From contig DPWB01000406.1 in NCBI GenBank assembly GCA_003527885.1, positions 3,881 to 11,147 on the forward strand: a stretch of DNA of 7,267 bases. Direction: 5' to 3'. Under the pieces are notes generated by a model that saw only the letters and a program-made list of their open reading frames with translations, searched no databases and was not told where the DNA came from. Shown here one piece after another: positions 1-6,505 of the stretch; the stretch's first letter is position 1, and every line of letters begins with the position of its first letter. The translations under genes were made by a program, and so were the position numbers. Source of the stretch: Candidatus Competibacteraceae bacterium (GTDB lineage Bacteria > Pseudomonadota > Gammaproteobacteria > Competibacterales > Competibacteraceae).

Positions 1-13
1 GCTTGAAATGAAA

Positions 14-31
14 GCGCGGCCGAAGCCGCGC
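14..31 (-). terminator. Rho-independent terminator with UUCG loop, downstream of the small secreted-protein gene
   Basis: Read on the minus strand, this is a perfect 7-bp GC-only stem (GCGCGGC / GCCGCGC) closed by a TTCG loop. That makes the C(UUCG)G tetraloop, known to be unusually stable and common in bacterial terminators. The stem begins about 10 nt after the stop codon at 42-44 and is followed by a T-rich stretch, TTTCATTTC (positions 13 to 5), rather than an unbroken T run. It most likely ends the transcript of the gene at 42-272. The imperfect T tract is the main weakness. Both arms were matched base by base. Confidence 0.75.
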
Positions 32-41
32 CTGGTAAAAC

Positions 42-272
42 TCAACGATACACTCTTACCCGCTGGCAACTGCGATATTTGACACCGTGGCGCCAATAAT
101 TCCGGCACACGGTCCGATACCGATAAGCGGGCCGCGTGGTGCATATCCGCTTGTGTACGCCCCGGGTGTAGACATCGCGACACCGGGTGACAGCCTCCGC
201 GTCCTGAACCGGCAGCGCGACAGCGCCGCCGACAAAAAACGCCAACAACCCCGCTTGAATGATTTTTTTCAT
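42..272 (-). CDS. Small secreted, highly basic protein with two Cys-X12-Cys repeats (function unknown)
   Basis: This 76-residue protein is not one I can name. It starts with a clear Sec signal peptide: basic MKK, a hydrophobic core at residues 5-20, and an A-E-A cleavage site at 25-27, which predicts a mature form of about 49 residues. The mature part holds four cysteines (C31, C44, C56, C69) that bound two similar 14-residue blocks. Both blocks follow a C-R-[DN]-x-[YW]-x-x-G-V-x-x-R-x-C pattern, which suggests an internal duplication. It carries 13 Arg and 2 Lys against one Asp, and is rich in Tyr. An export signal plus paired cysteines suggests two disulfides in the periplasm or outside the cell; this is inference. 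The start is supported by a strong Shine-Dalgarno sequence (GAGGGAG) about 6 nt upstream. It lies downstream of mrp on the same strand with a 75-bp gap and has its own terminator. The signal peptide, SD and terminator argue that it is a real gene. Confidence 0.75.
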   Translation of the reverse strand: MKKIIQAGLLAFFVGGAVALPVQDAEAVTRCRDVYTRGVHKRICTTRPAYRYRTVCRNYWRHGVKYRSCQRVRVYR

Positions 273-347
273 TAAGGCTCCCTCAGCATGACGGTTGAAA
301 AAAGTGAAGGTCTGACAAGACCGATATAATCATAGAACGAAAACGCT
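273..347 (-). promoter_or_regulatory. Gap between mrp and the small gene: SD, short hairpin with T run, possible -10
   Basis: Three elements are visible on the minus strand. First, a Shine-Dalgarno sequence (GAGGGAG, about 279-285) serves the small secreted-protein gene. Second, a short inverted repeat at 309-322 (GGTCT, 4-nt loop, AGACC) is followed five bases later by six T residues (303 to 298); this could be a weak terminator for mrp. Third, TATGAT (334 to 329) resembles a -10 box and would start a transcript near that hairpin, but no good -35 lies 16-18 bp upstream. The terminator and promoter readings compete. Only the SD is convincing. Confidence 0.35.
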
Positions 348-1439
348 TTATGTATTCTGAATGATGATGTTCGGGAATTTGTGGCTGTAATTCTTGGCCT
401 GGAGCGACAGCCGCGCGGCGGCGCGCCGGGCGATCTCCCGATACAGGCCGGCGATCCGGCTGTCCGGTTCGGCGACCACCGTCGGCTGGCCATTGTCGGT
501 TTCCGCGCGGATGCGAATATCCAACGGCAAAGAGCCGAGGAAAGGCACCTTATATTGCTCCGCCATGCGCTCTCCGCCGCCCTGGCCGAAGATATGTTCC
601 TCGTGGCCGCATTGGGAGCAGACGTGGATACTCATGTTCTCGACGATGCCGAGCACCGACACTTCGACCTTTTCGAACATTTTCAACCCCCGCCGCGCGT
701 CCAACAAGGCGATATCTTGCGGGGTGGTCACGATGATCGCGCCGCTGACCGGCACTTTCTGCGACAGGGTCAATTGGGTGTCGCCGGTGCCGGGCGGCAG
801 GTCGATCACCAGATAATCCAAATCCTGCCAGCGCGTGTCGCGCAGCAACTGCTCCAGCGCCTGGGTCACCATCGGCCCGCGCCACACCATCGGCGTTTCC
901 TCCTCGATCAAATAGCCGATCGACATGGACTGGATGCCGTGGCTGACCACCGGGTTGAGCGACTTGCCGTCCGGCGATTGCGGCCGGTCGGTCGAGCCCA
1001 GCATCCGCGGCTGGCTGGGACCGTAGATGTCGGCGTCCAGCAAACCGACGACGGCGCCCTCGGCCCGCAGCGCCAGCGCCAGGTTGACCGCCGTGGTGGA
1101 TTTGCCGACCCCGCCCTTGCCGGAAGCCACGGCGATGATGTTCTTGACCCCCGGCAACGGCTTCAAGCCTTTTTGCACTTCGTGGGAAACGATCTTGCTT
1201 TCGACCTTGATCGCGAGGTCCGAGATTCCGGGCAGCGCCGCCAGCCGGTCGCGCAGGGCCGCCGCCAGCGTGTCCCGGTAACCCGCCGCCGGAAAGCCCA
1301 GCTCGATGTCCAACTCCACGCGGGAACCGTCGACCCGAATCGCTTTGACGCATTTGGCGGCGAGCAAATCCTGGTCCAGATACGGGTCCATATAGCCCTT
1401 GAGGGCGGTTTCCACATCGGCGCGCGTTACCGCGGTCAT
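348..1439 (-). CDS. mrp: Mrp/ApbC/NBP35-family iron-sulfur cluster carrier ATPase
   Basis: This cytosolic P-loop ATPase (363 aa, normal for the family) is thought to bind an Fe-S cluster and hand it to target apoproteins. Residues about 5-80 form a MIP18/DUF59-type N-terminal domain. The MinD/Mrp-type ATPase follows, with a deviant Walker A loop GKGGVGKST at 107-115, an L-L-D-A-D-I-Y-G-P-S-Q-P segment at 133-144, and the D-L-P-P-G-T-G-D motif at 213-220. The C-S-Q-C pair (C274, C277) matches the CXXC that binds the bridging cluster at the dimer interface. All key residues are present. The ATG at 1437-1439 follows a GAGGAA Shine-Dalgarno sequence about 8 nt upstream, and the N-terminus aligns with the usual start of the domain. 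It is divergent from metG, an arrangement also found in Escherichia coli. The family assignment is firm; specific client proteins cannot be told from the sequence. Confidence 0.96.
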   Translation of the reverse strand: MTAVTRADVETALKGYMDPYLDQDLLAAKCVKAIRVDGSRVELDIELGFPAAGYRDTLAAALRDRLAALPGISDLAIKVESKIVSHEVQKGLKPLPGVKNIIAVASGKGGVGKSTTAVNLALALRAEGAVVGLLDADIYGPSQPRMLGSTDRPQSPDGKSLNPVVSHGIQSMSIGYLIEEETPMVWRGPMVTQALEQLLRDTRWQDLDYLVIDLPPGTGDTQLTLSQKVPVSGAIIVTTPQDIALLDARRGLKMFEKVEVSVLGIVENMSIHVCSQCGHEEHIFGQGGGERMAEQYKVPFLGSLPLDIRIRAETDNGQPTVVAEPDSRIAGLYREIARRAAARLSLQAKNYSHKFPNIIIQNT

Positions 1440-1572
1440 AATCGGTTCCTCGTTGCTGGGGAGATGGGGGATTTCGGAATCTGGCTATCGCCTGGAGCGC
1501 GTCGGGATGACAGCGATACCGGAATGCTGCTAACGTAGCGGCCTTTCCGAGCGACCGCAACCCGTCCGCGCC
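1440..1572. promoter_or_regulatory. Divergent mrp-metG promoter region
   Basis: This 133-bp gap must drive both mrp (leftward) and metG (rightward). The mrp Shine-Dalgarno (GAGGAA on the minus strand, about 1447-1452) is clear. For metG, a weak sigma-70-like pair can be proposed: ATGACA at 1507-1512 (one mismatch from TTGACA) and TAACGT at 1531-1536, 18 bp apart, giving a start near 1543. The -10 match is poor, so this is tentative. No good Shine-Dalgarno precedes the metG ATG. No terminator, operator palindrome or riboswitch fold was recognised. Confidence 0.35.
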
Positions 1573-3603
1573 ATGAGCGATATGAAAACCCGCCGCATCC
1601 TCGTCACCAGCGCCTTGCCCTACGCCAACGGCCCGATCCATATCGGCCATTTGGTCGAATACATCCAGACCGACATCTGGGTGCGCTTTCAGAAGCTGCG
1701 CGGCCACGAATGCACTTACGTCTGCGCCGACGATGCCCACGGCACCCCGATCATGTTGCGCGCCGAACAGGACGGCGTCACCCCGCAACAGCTCATCGAC
1801 CGCATCTGGCAAGAACACCGGAGCGATTTCGCCGATTTCCTGATCGAATTCGACAACTATTATTCGACCCATTCCCCGGAAAACCGCCATTACGCCGAAC
1901 TGATCTACCGCCGGCTGGATCGGGCCGGCCACATCAGCCGCCGGGTCATCACCCAAGCCTACGACCCGGAAAAACAGATGTTCCTGCCGGATCGTTTCAT
2001 CAAAGGCGAATGCCCGCGCTGCGGCGCGATGGATCAGTACGGGGATAGCTGCGAAAACTGCGGCGCGACCTACGCCCCAACCGATCTGAAAAATCCCCGC
2101 TCGGTGTTGTCTGGCGCAACCCCGATCACCAAGGAGTCGCTGCATTTCTTTTTCAAGCTGGGCGATTTCGAAAAAATGCTGAAAGAGTGGATCGGTAGCG
2201 GGCCGGTCCAGCCCCAGATGGCGAACAAGCTCGACGAATGGTTCACCGCCGGCTTGCAGGAGTGGGACATCTCCCGCGACGCGCCCTACTGGGGTTTCGA
2301 AATCCCCGATGCGCCCGGTAAATACTTCTACGTCTGGCTGGATGCGCCCATCGGCTACATGGCGAGCTTCCAAAACTATTGCGACCGCGCCGGCTTGCGG
2401 TTCGACGACTTCTGGACGCCCGACAGCAGCGCCGAAGTCTATCACTTCATCGGCAAGGATATCGCCTATTTCCACATCCTGTTCTGGCCGGCGGAGCTGA
2501 CCGGCGCGGGCTTCCGCAAGCCGACGGCGGTGAATTGCCACGGTTTCCTGACCGTGGACGGCCAGAAGATGTCGAAATCGCGCGGCACCTTCATCAAGGC
2601 CCGCACTTTTCTAAACCACTTGCGGCCGGAAGTGTTGCGCTATTACTTCGCCAGCAAGCTGAACGACGGCATCGACGATCTCGATTTGAACTTCGAGGAT
2701 TTCGTGCAACGGGTCAACAGCGATCTGGTCGGCAAGCTGGTCAACATCGCCAGCCGCTGCGCCGGCTTCATCAGCCGCCGTTTCGCGGGCCGCTTGGCCG
2801 AGCATCTGGCAGAACCGGGCCTCTACGCCGAATTCGTCGCCGCCGGTGAGTCCATCGCCCACGCTTACGAGGGGCGGGAATTTGGCCGGGCCACACGCGA
2901 GATCATGGCGCTGGCGGATCGCGCCAACCAGTACATCGACGAGAAAAAACCCTGGGCGCTGGCGAAACAGCCCGGAACCGAAAGCGAGGTTCAGGCGGTG
3001 TGCGCTATGGGTCTGAACCTGTTTCGGGTATTGATGATCTACCTCAAGCCGGTGTTGCCGGGCGTCGCCGTTCAGGTCGAACAGTTCCTGCAAATTCCGC
3101 CGCTGCGCTGGACCGATTTAGAGAAACCGCTGCTGGACCACGCCATCGCCGAATTCAAACCGTTGATGCAGAGGGTGGAAATGACGCAGATCGACGCCAT
3201 GGTCGAGGAATCGAAGGAAGGCGCTTTCACCGTGACGGAAAGCGCGGAGGCAGGACCGCCGACGACCGACCCCATCGGCCCGACCATCACCGTCGACGAC
3301 TTCGCCAAGGTCGATTTGCGCGTCGCGCGCATCGTCAAGGCCGAAGCCGTTGCCAGCGCCGACAAGCTGGTGCGACTGGAACTCGACCTCGGCGGTGAAA
3401 CCCGCCAAGTGTTCGCCGGCATCAAGTCGGCTTACGCGCCGGAAGATCTACAGGGCCGGCTGACGGTGCTGGTCGCCAATCTGGCGCCGCGCAAGATGCG
3501 CTTTGGCGTCTCCGAAGGCATGATCCTGGCGGCGGGCGGCGCTAGCGGCATTTACCTGCTCGCACCCGACAGCGGCGCGGAGCCGGGAATGCGCGTCAAA
3601 TGA
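1573..3603 (+). CDS. metG: Methionine--tRNA ligase (methionyl-tRNA synthetase), long form
   Basis: This cytosolic enzyme charges tRNA-Met with methionine using ATP, supplying both initiator and elongator tRNA. It is 676 aa, the length of the E. coli-type dimeric enzyme. The class I signature H-I-G-H is at 23-26 and the K-M-S-K-S loop at 332-336. Two Cys pairs, C147/C150 and C160/C163, form the zinc knuckle in the connective domain. An anticodon-binding helical domain covers roughly 390-540. Residues about 571-676 are the C-terminal EMAP-II/Trbp111-like tRNA-binding domain, joined through an acidic and Pro/Thr-rich linker (about 545-570). Nothing is missing. The start is uncertain by three codons: ATG at 1573 or ATG at 1582, neither with a good Shine-Dalgarno; the conserved region begins at [10 protein letters not shown] either way. 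It is divergent from mrp and convergent with the sugar transferase gene, 20 bp away. Confidence 0.98.
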   Translation: MSDMKTRRILVTSALPYANGPIHIGHLVEYIQTDIWVRFQKLRGHECTYVCADDAHGTPIMLRAEQDGVTPQQLIDRIWQEHRSDFADFLIEFDNYYSTHSPENRHYAELIYRRLDRAGHISRRVITQAYDPEKQMFLPDRFIKGECPRCGAMDQYGDSCENCGATYAPTDLKNPRSVLSGATPITKESLHFFFKLGDFEKMLKEWIGSGPVQPQMANKLDEWFTAGLQEWDISRDAPYWGFEIPDAPGKYFYVWLDAPIGYMASFQNYCDRAGLRFDDFWTPDSSAEVYHFIGKDIAYFHILFWPAELTGAGFRKPTAVNCHGFLTVDGQKMSKSRGTFIKARTFLNHLRPEVLRYYFASKLNDGIDDLDLNFEDFVQRVNSDLVGKLVNIASRCAGFISRRFAGRLAEHLAEPGLYAEFVAAGESIAHAYEGREFGRATREIMALADRANQYIDEKKPWALAKQPGTESEVQAVCAMGLNLFRVLMIYLKPVLPGVAVQVEQFLQIPPLRWTDLEKPLLDHAIAEFKPLMQRVEMTQIDAMVEESKEGAFTVTESAEAGPPTTDPIGPTITVDDFAKVDLRVARIVKAEAVASADKLVRLELDLGGETRQVFAGIKSAYAPEDLQGRLTVLVANLAPRKMRFGVSEGMILAAGGASGIYLLAPDSGAEPGMRVK

Positions 3604-3623
3604 GGGTCTTGAAGCCGGTTTGG

Positions 3624-5021
3624 CTAATGTGCGCCCTTGCCCCAAAAAACGGTGTGGACCGTTTGCAGCAAGATGACGGTATCGAAAAAGATGCTGTAAT
3701 TCTTGATGTAGTACAGGTCGTATTCCAGCTTTTCGCGGGCGTCCTCCTCGGAGGCGCCGTAGGGAAAACAGATCTGCGCCCAACCGGTAATCCCCGGTTT
3801 CACCATGTGGCGCATGGTGTAAAAGGGGAGTTTTTTCGCCAGTTCGGCGACGAACTGCGGTCGTTCGGGCCGGGGACCGACGAAGCTCATGTCGCCGCGC
3901 AGCACGTTGAACAACTGGGGTAGCTCGTCGATGCGCGTATCACGCATGACCGCTCCGACCGGGGTAATCCGGCTGTCCCCCTGTTTGGCCCAGACCGCTT
4001 TGCCATCCTTCTCGGCATCCACCCGCATACTGCGAAATTTGATCACCTCGAACGAACGCCCGTTGAACCCGACTCGGGTTTGCCGGTACAAGATGGGGCC
4101 GGCAAACCTGGATTCCAGCCAAACCGCCAGAGCGGCGCACACCATCAACGGCGCCGCCAACGCCAGCAGCAAGGAACTGACCAGCAAGTCGAACAACCGC
4201 TTGACCACCCGGTTGACCAGCGCGACCTGGAAGCCGTCGGCGAAAATCAGGTTGCTCGGCCGCAACGCATCGAGCTGGATTTTCCCGGACTGGCGCTCGA
4301 AGAAGGTCAGAAACGTGCTGATCTGGATCCCGTCGAACTTGCACTCCAGCACCTCATCGAGCGGAAAGCCTTTGCGCCGGTCATCCATCGCCACCACGAT
4401 TTCGTCGATCGATAGATCTTCCGCCAAATCGCTCAGATTGCCGGTGACTTGGAGCATCCGGGCAGCCGTCACCCGCGGCCTTTCATCTTCATGAACCTGA
4501 ATGTAGCCCACGATCGAAAATCCGGCATTTTTCTTGTCCTGTAATTCCTCGAGCCGCGCCGCTTGCTGGCCGACACCCAGCACCAACAACCGGCGATTGA
4601 TCCTGGCGTCGCTCGAAACCCGAAAAAAGATGAACCGCAACACTACAATGCCGACAAACGCGATTCCAAACGCCAGACTGAACGTGCCACGCGACAGGTA
4701 TAAATCGGGAACCAGATAATAAATGGCGGTCATCACGAATAAGCCGATCATGAAACTGACGCCGACGCGCAGCAGCATGTCGCTCTTGCCGTTCCAAAAA
4801 TTCCGCTCGTATAACCCCATGGCGGTCATGATCACACACATGACCACCGCGAACACCAACGCGCTCAAGATGAAGCGGTCGAAAGGGGACACGATTCTTC
4901 CGTAACCCAATGCATCGTAAAGGACCCGGCTAAAATAGAATGACCAAAATAAATGCAACGACTCCGCCAGCAATAGAGTCAACAACGATCGAGAAATATA
5001 GTGTCTGAACAACCGCATCAT
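3624..5021 (-). CDS. Polyprenyl-phosphate sugar-1-phosphate transferase starting exopolysaccharide synthesis (PEP-CTERM/EpsB-like type)
   Basis: This inner-membrane enzyme moves a hexose-1-phosphate from a nucleotide sugar to undecaprenyl phosphate, the first step of repeat-unit assembly. With the start chosen here it is 465 aa. Four hydrophobic segments lie near residues 13-31, 51-71, 83-104 and 115-134. A Rossmann-like central domain begins near 143 (L-L-V-L-G-V-G), and another membrane-inserted hydrophobic stretch spans about 276-301. The C-terminal bacterial sugar transferase domain follows, with catalytic D-E at 365-366, V-G-P-R-P-E-R-P at 381-388, K-P-G-I-T-G-W-A-Q-I at 408-417 and Y-D-L-Y-Y-I-K-N at 434-441. 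An upstream ATG at 5069 would add 16 residues. I prefer 5021 (or the adjacent 5018) because M-M-R-L-F-x-H-Y-I fits how these proteins usually begin; no good Shine-Dalgarno decides it. The overall pattern recalls the PEP-CTERM-associated subfamily, but the sugar used cannot be read from sequence. It is divergent from the nucleotide-sugar genes it probably serves. Confidence 0.92.
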   Translation of the reverse strand: MMRLFRHYISRSLLTLLLAESLHLFWSFYFSRVLYDALGYGRIVSPFDRFILSALVFAVVMCVIMTAMGLYERNFWNGKSDMLLRVGVSFMIGLFVMTAIYYLVPDLYLSRGTFSLAFGIAFVGIVVLRFIFFRVSSDARINRRLLVLGVGQQAARLEELQDKKNAGFSIVGYIQVHEDERPRVTAARMLQVTGNLSDLAEDLSIDEIVVAMDDRRKGFPLDEVLECKFDGIQISTFLTFFERQSGKIQLDALRPSNLIFADGFQVALVNRVVKRLFDLLVSSLLLALAAPLMVCAALAVWLESRFAGPILYRQTRVGFNGRSFEVIKFRSMRVDAEKDGKAVWAKQGDSRITPVGAVMRDTRIDELPQLFNVLRGDMSFVGPRPERPQFVAELAKKLPFYTMRHMVKPGITGWAQICFPYGASEEDAREKLEYDLYYIKNYSIFFDTVILLQTVHTVFWGKGAH

Positions 5022-5209
5022 GAGATTAACCGCCCGCGATAAATCGAAGTTCTTGCAACAAAAAGGCATCTATTACCGAAAAATAACCCATGTAACAAGA
5101 ACATATATAAAACATATGACCTCAATTTATAAGCCAAGAATGTATCATTTCAACGATTTTTCCCCCTTTAAAGCCTTCCCGCAACAGAATCCTAAACGGA
5201 GCAGCAGCG
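5022..5209. promoter_or_regulatory. AT-rich divergent regulatory region of the exopolysaccharide genes
   Basis: This 188-bp gap lies between two divergent polysaccharide genes and is strikingly AT-rich compared with the coding DNA on both sides, especially about 5070-5165. It must carry promoters in both directions. On the plus strand, the Shine-Dalgarno ACGGAG (5196-5201) lies 8 nt before the ATG at 5210. TGTATCAT at 5141-5148 could be an extended -10 for the rightward operon, but no properly spaced -35 stands out. A CATAT/ATATG inverted repeat (5102-5106 and 5114-5118) is a possible but weak protein-binding site. I saw no sigma-54-type element. If the upstream ATG of the sugar transferase is used, the gap shrinks to 140 bp. 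Confidence 0.5.
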
Positions 5210-6487
5210 ATGTTTGACCTCGCCACCACGCACATCGGCATTGTTGGCCTCGGCTATGTGGGCCTTCCCCTGGCGGTTGAATTCGGCAAGCATTTTCCGA
5301 CATTTGGCTTGGATATCAACGAAAACCGAATTCGGGAACTCCAGGCCGGAACCGACAGCACCCTGGAAGTACCCTCCGAGGAACTCAGCCAGTCCGGGCA
5401 ATTGCGCTACACCCACCAGGCCAGGGACCTGGAAGCCTGCAACGTTTACATCGTGACGGTCCCCACACCGGTGGACGATTATAAACGCCCGGATTTAGGT
5501 CCGCTAATCGGCGCCAGCACCACCGTCGGGCGCTTGCTGAAGCCAGGCGACGTAGCCATCTACGAATCCACTGTCTACCCCGGCGCCACCGAGGAAGTGT
5601 GCGTGCCGATCCTGGAAAAGCAGTCCGGGCTGCGGTTCAACCGGGATTTTTTCGCCGGCTACAGCCCCGAACGCATCAACCCCGGCGACAAGGAACACCG
5701 CGTCACCACCATCCGCAAGGTCACCTCGGGTTCCAACCCCGCAGCCGCGGACTTCGTGGACGCGCTGTACCGGCGCATCATCACCGCCGGCACTCACCAA
5801 GCTTCCAGTATCCGGGTGGCCGAAGCGGCCAAAGTGATCGAAAACACCCAGCGCGATGTCAATATCGCTCTCATCAACGAACTGGCGCTACTGTTTGACC
5901 GACTGGGCATCGACACCGAGGAAGTGTTGCTGGCGGCCGGCTCGAAATGGAACTTCCTGCCGTTCCGGCCGGGTTTGGTCGGCGGCCACTGCATCGGCGT
6001 CGATCCCTACTACCTCACCCATAAAGCGCAGGAAATCGGCTACCACCCCGAAATGATCCTGGCCGGTCGGCGCATCAACGACAGCATGGGCGCCCACGTG
6101 GCCGAGCGCGTCGTCAAACTGATGACCCAAAAACGCATCGCGGTGGTGGATGCCAATATCCTGGTGTTGGGTTTGACTTTCAAGGAAAACTGCCCGGATT
6201 TGCGCAACACCCGCGTGGTGGATATCGTCCAGGAATTTCGCGACTACAACGCGCGGGTCGATATCTACGATCCGTGGGTCGACCCGGATGAAGCCAAGCG
6301 CGAATACGGGATCGAGCCGGTCCGGGAACCGAAAGCCGGCCATTACGACGCTGTGATCCTGGCAGTCGCTCACCGGCAGTTTCGCGAATTGGGCGCCGCA
6401 CGCATCCGCCAGCTGGGCAAAGCCACGTCGGTGCTGTTCGACGTGAAATATCTTTTGCCGGCTGACGCCGTCGATGGTCGGCTGTAA
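5210..6487 (+). CDS. tviB: UDP-N-acetylhexosamine 6-dehydrogenase, TviB/WbpA-like nucleotide sugar dehydrogenase
   Basis: This cytosolic enzyme (425 aa, full length) oxidises C6 of a UDP-sugar with two NAD+, making a UDP-uronic or aminouronic acid for an acidic polysaccharide. The NAD-binding G-L-G-Y-V-G is at 13-18. Other conserved landmarks are V-P-T-P at 84-87, E-S-T-V-Y-P-G at 119-125, the [10 protein letters not shown] segment at 204-213 with active-site Lys K208, and [11 protein letters not shown] at 258-268 with the catalytic thiol C261. The C-terminal UDP-binding domain runs from about 310. The [10 protein letters not shown] context and the overall sequence resemble TviB (Vi antigen) and WbpA, which act on UDP-GlcNAc or UDP-GalNAc, more than plain UDP-glucose dehydrogenase. 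Substrate choice is inferred. A Shine-Dalgarno ACGGAG lies 8 nt before the ATG. It heads an operon with the epimerase gene 18 bp downstream. Confidence 0.93.
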   Translation: MFDLATTHIGIVGLGYVGLPLAVEFGKHFPTFGLDINENRIRELQAGTDSTLEVPSEELSQSGQLRYTHQARDLEACNVYIVTVPTPVDDYKRPDLGPLIGASTTVGRLLKPGDVAIYESTVYPGATEEVCVPILEKQSGLRFNRDFFAGYSPERINPGDKEHRVTTIRKVTSGSNPAAADFVDALYRRIITAGTHQASSIRVAEAAKVIENTQRDVNIALINELALLFDRLGIDTEEVLLAAGSKWNFLPFRPGLVGGHCIGVDPYYLTHKAQEIGYHPEMILAGRRINDSMGAHVAERVVKLMTQKRIAVVDANILVLGLTFKENCPDLRNTRVVDIVQEFRDYNARVDIYDPWVDPDEAKREYGIEPVREPKAGHYDAVILAVAHRQFRELGAARIRQLGKATSVLFDVKYLLPADAVDGRL

Positions 6488-6505
6488 GCGAGTACAGGAG
6501 CTACC

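Noticed and set aside
87..275. 62-codon plus-strand frame opposite the small secreted-protein gene
   Set aside because: The minus-strand gene has a signal peptide, SD, cysteine repeats and terminator; the plus-strand frame has none of these.
325..330. Perfect TATAAT on the plus strand
   Set aside because: No -35 lies at 16-18 bp (TTGAAA at 295-300 is 24 bp away), and the only product would be antisense to mrp.
381..1538. 385-codon open frame on the plus strand opposite mrp
   Set aside because: It is an antisense shadow of mrp, whose motifs are unmistakable. Its translation is rich in R, Q, H, D and G with no domain, as expected for the complement of GC-rich codons.
550..2541. 663-codon minus-strand open frame spanning the mrp-metG gap
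   Set aside because: It runs through the start regions of two certain genes and their promoters. The sequence is low-complexity, typical of an out-of-frame reading in GC-rich DNA.
3889..4494. 201-codon plus-strand frame opposite the sugar transferase gene
   Set aside because: It is antisense to the conserved catalytic and central domains, Ser/Thr/Arg-rich, without recognisable domains.
5102..5118. CATAT-7-ATATG inverted repeat as an operator
   Set aside because: Five-base AT-only arms occur easily by chance in AT-rich DNA, so it is only mentioned within the regulatory region and not called as a site.
5020..5217. 65-codon plus-strand frame filling the AT-rich gap before tviB
   Set aside because: It has no Shine-Dalgarno, overlaps the tviB start, and its translation shows no signal peptide or motif. 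It is better explained as a chance open frame in a promoter region.
5888..6373. 161-codon minus-strand frame opposite tviB, and the similar frame at 6602-7009 opposite the epimerase gene
   Set aside because: Both lie opposite strongly conserved catalytic regions and are mirror products of GC-rich codon use.
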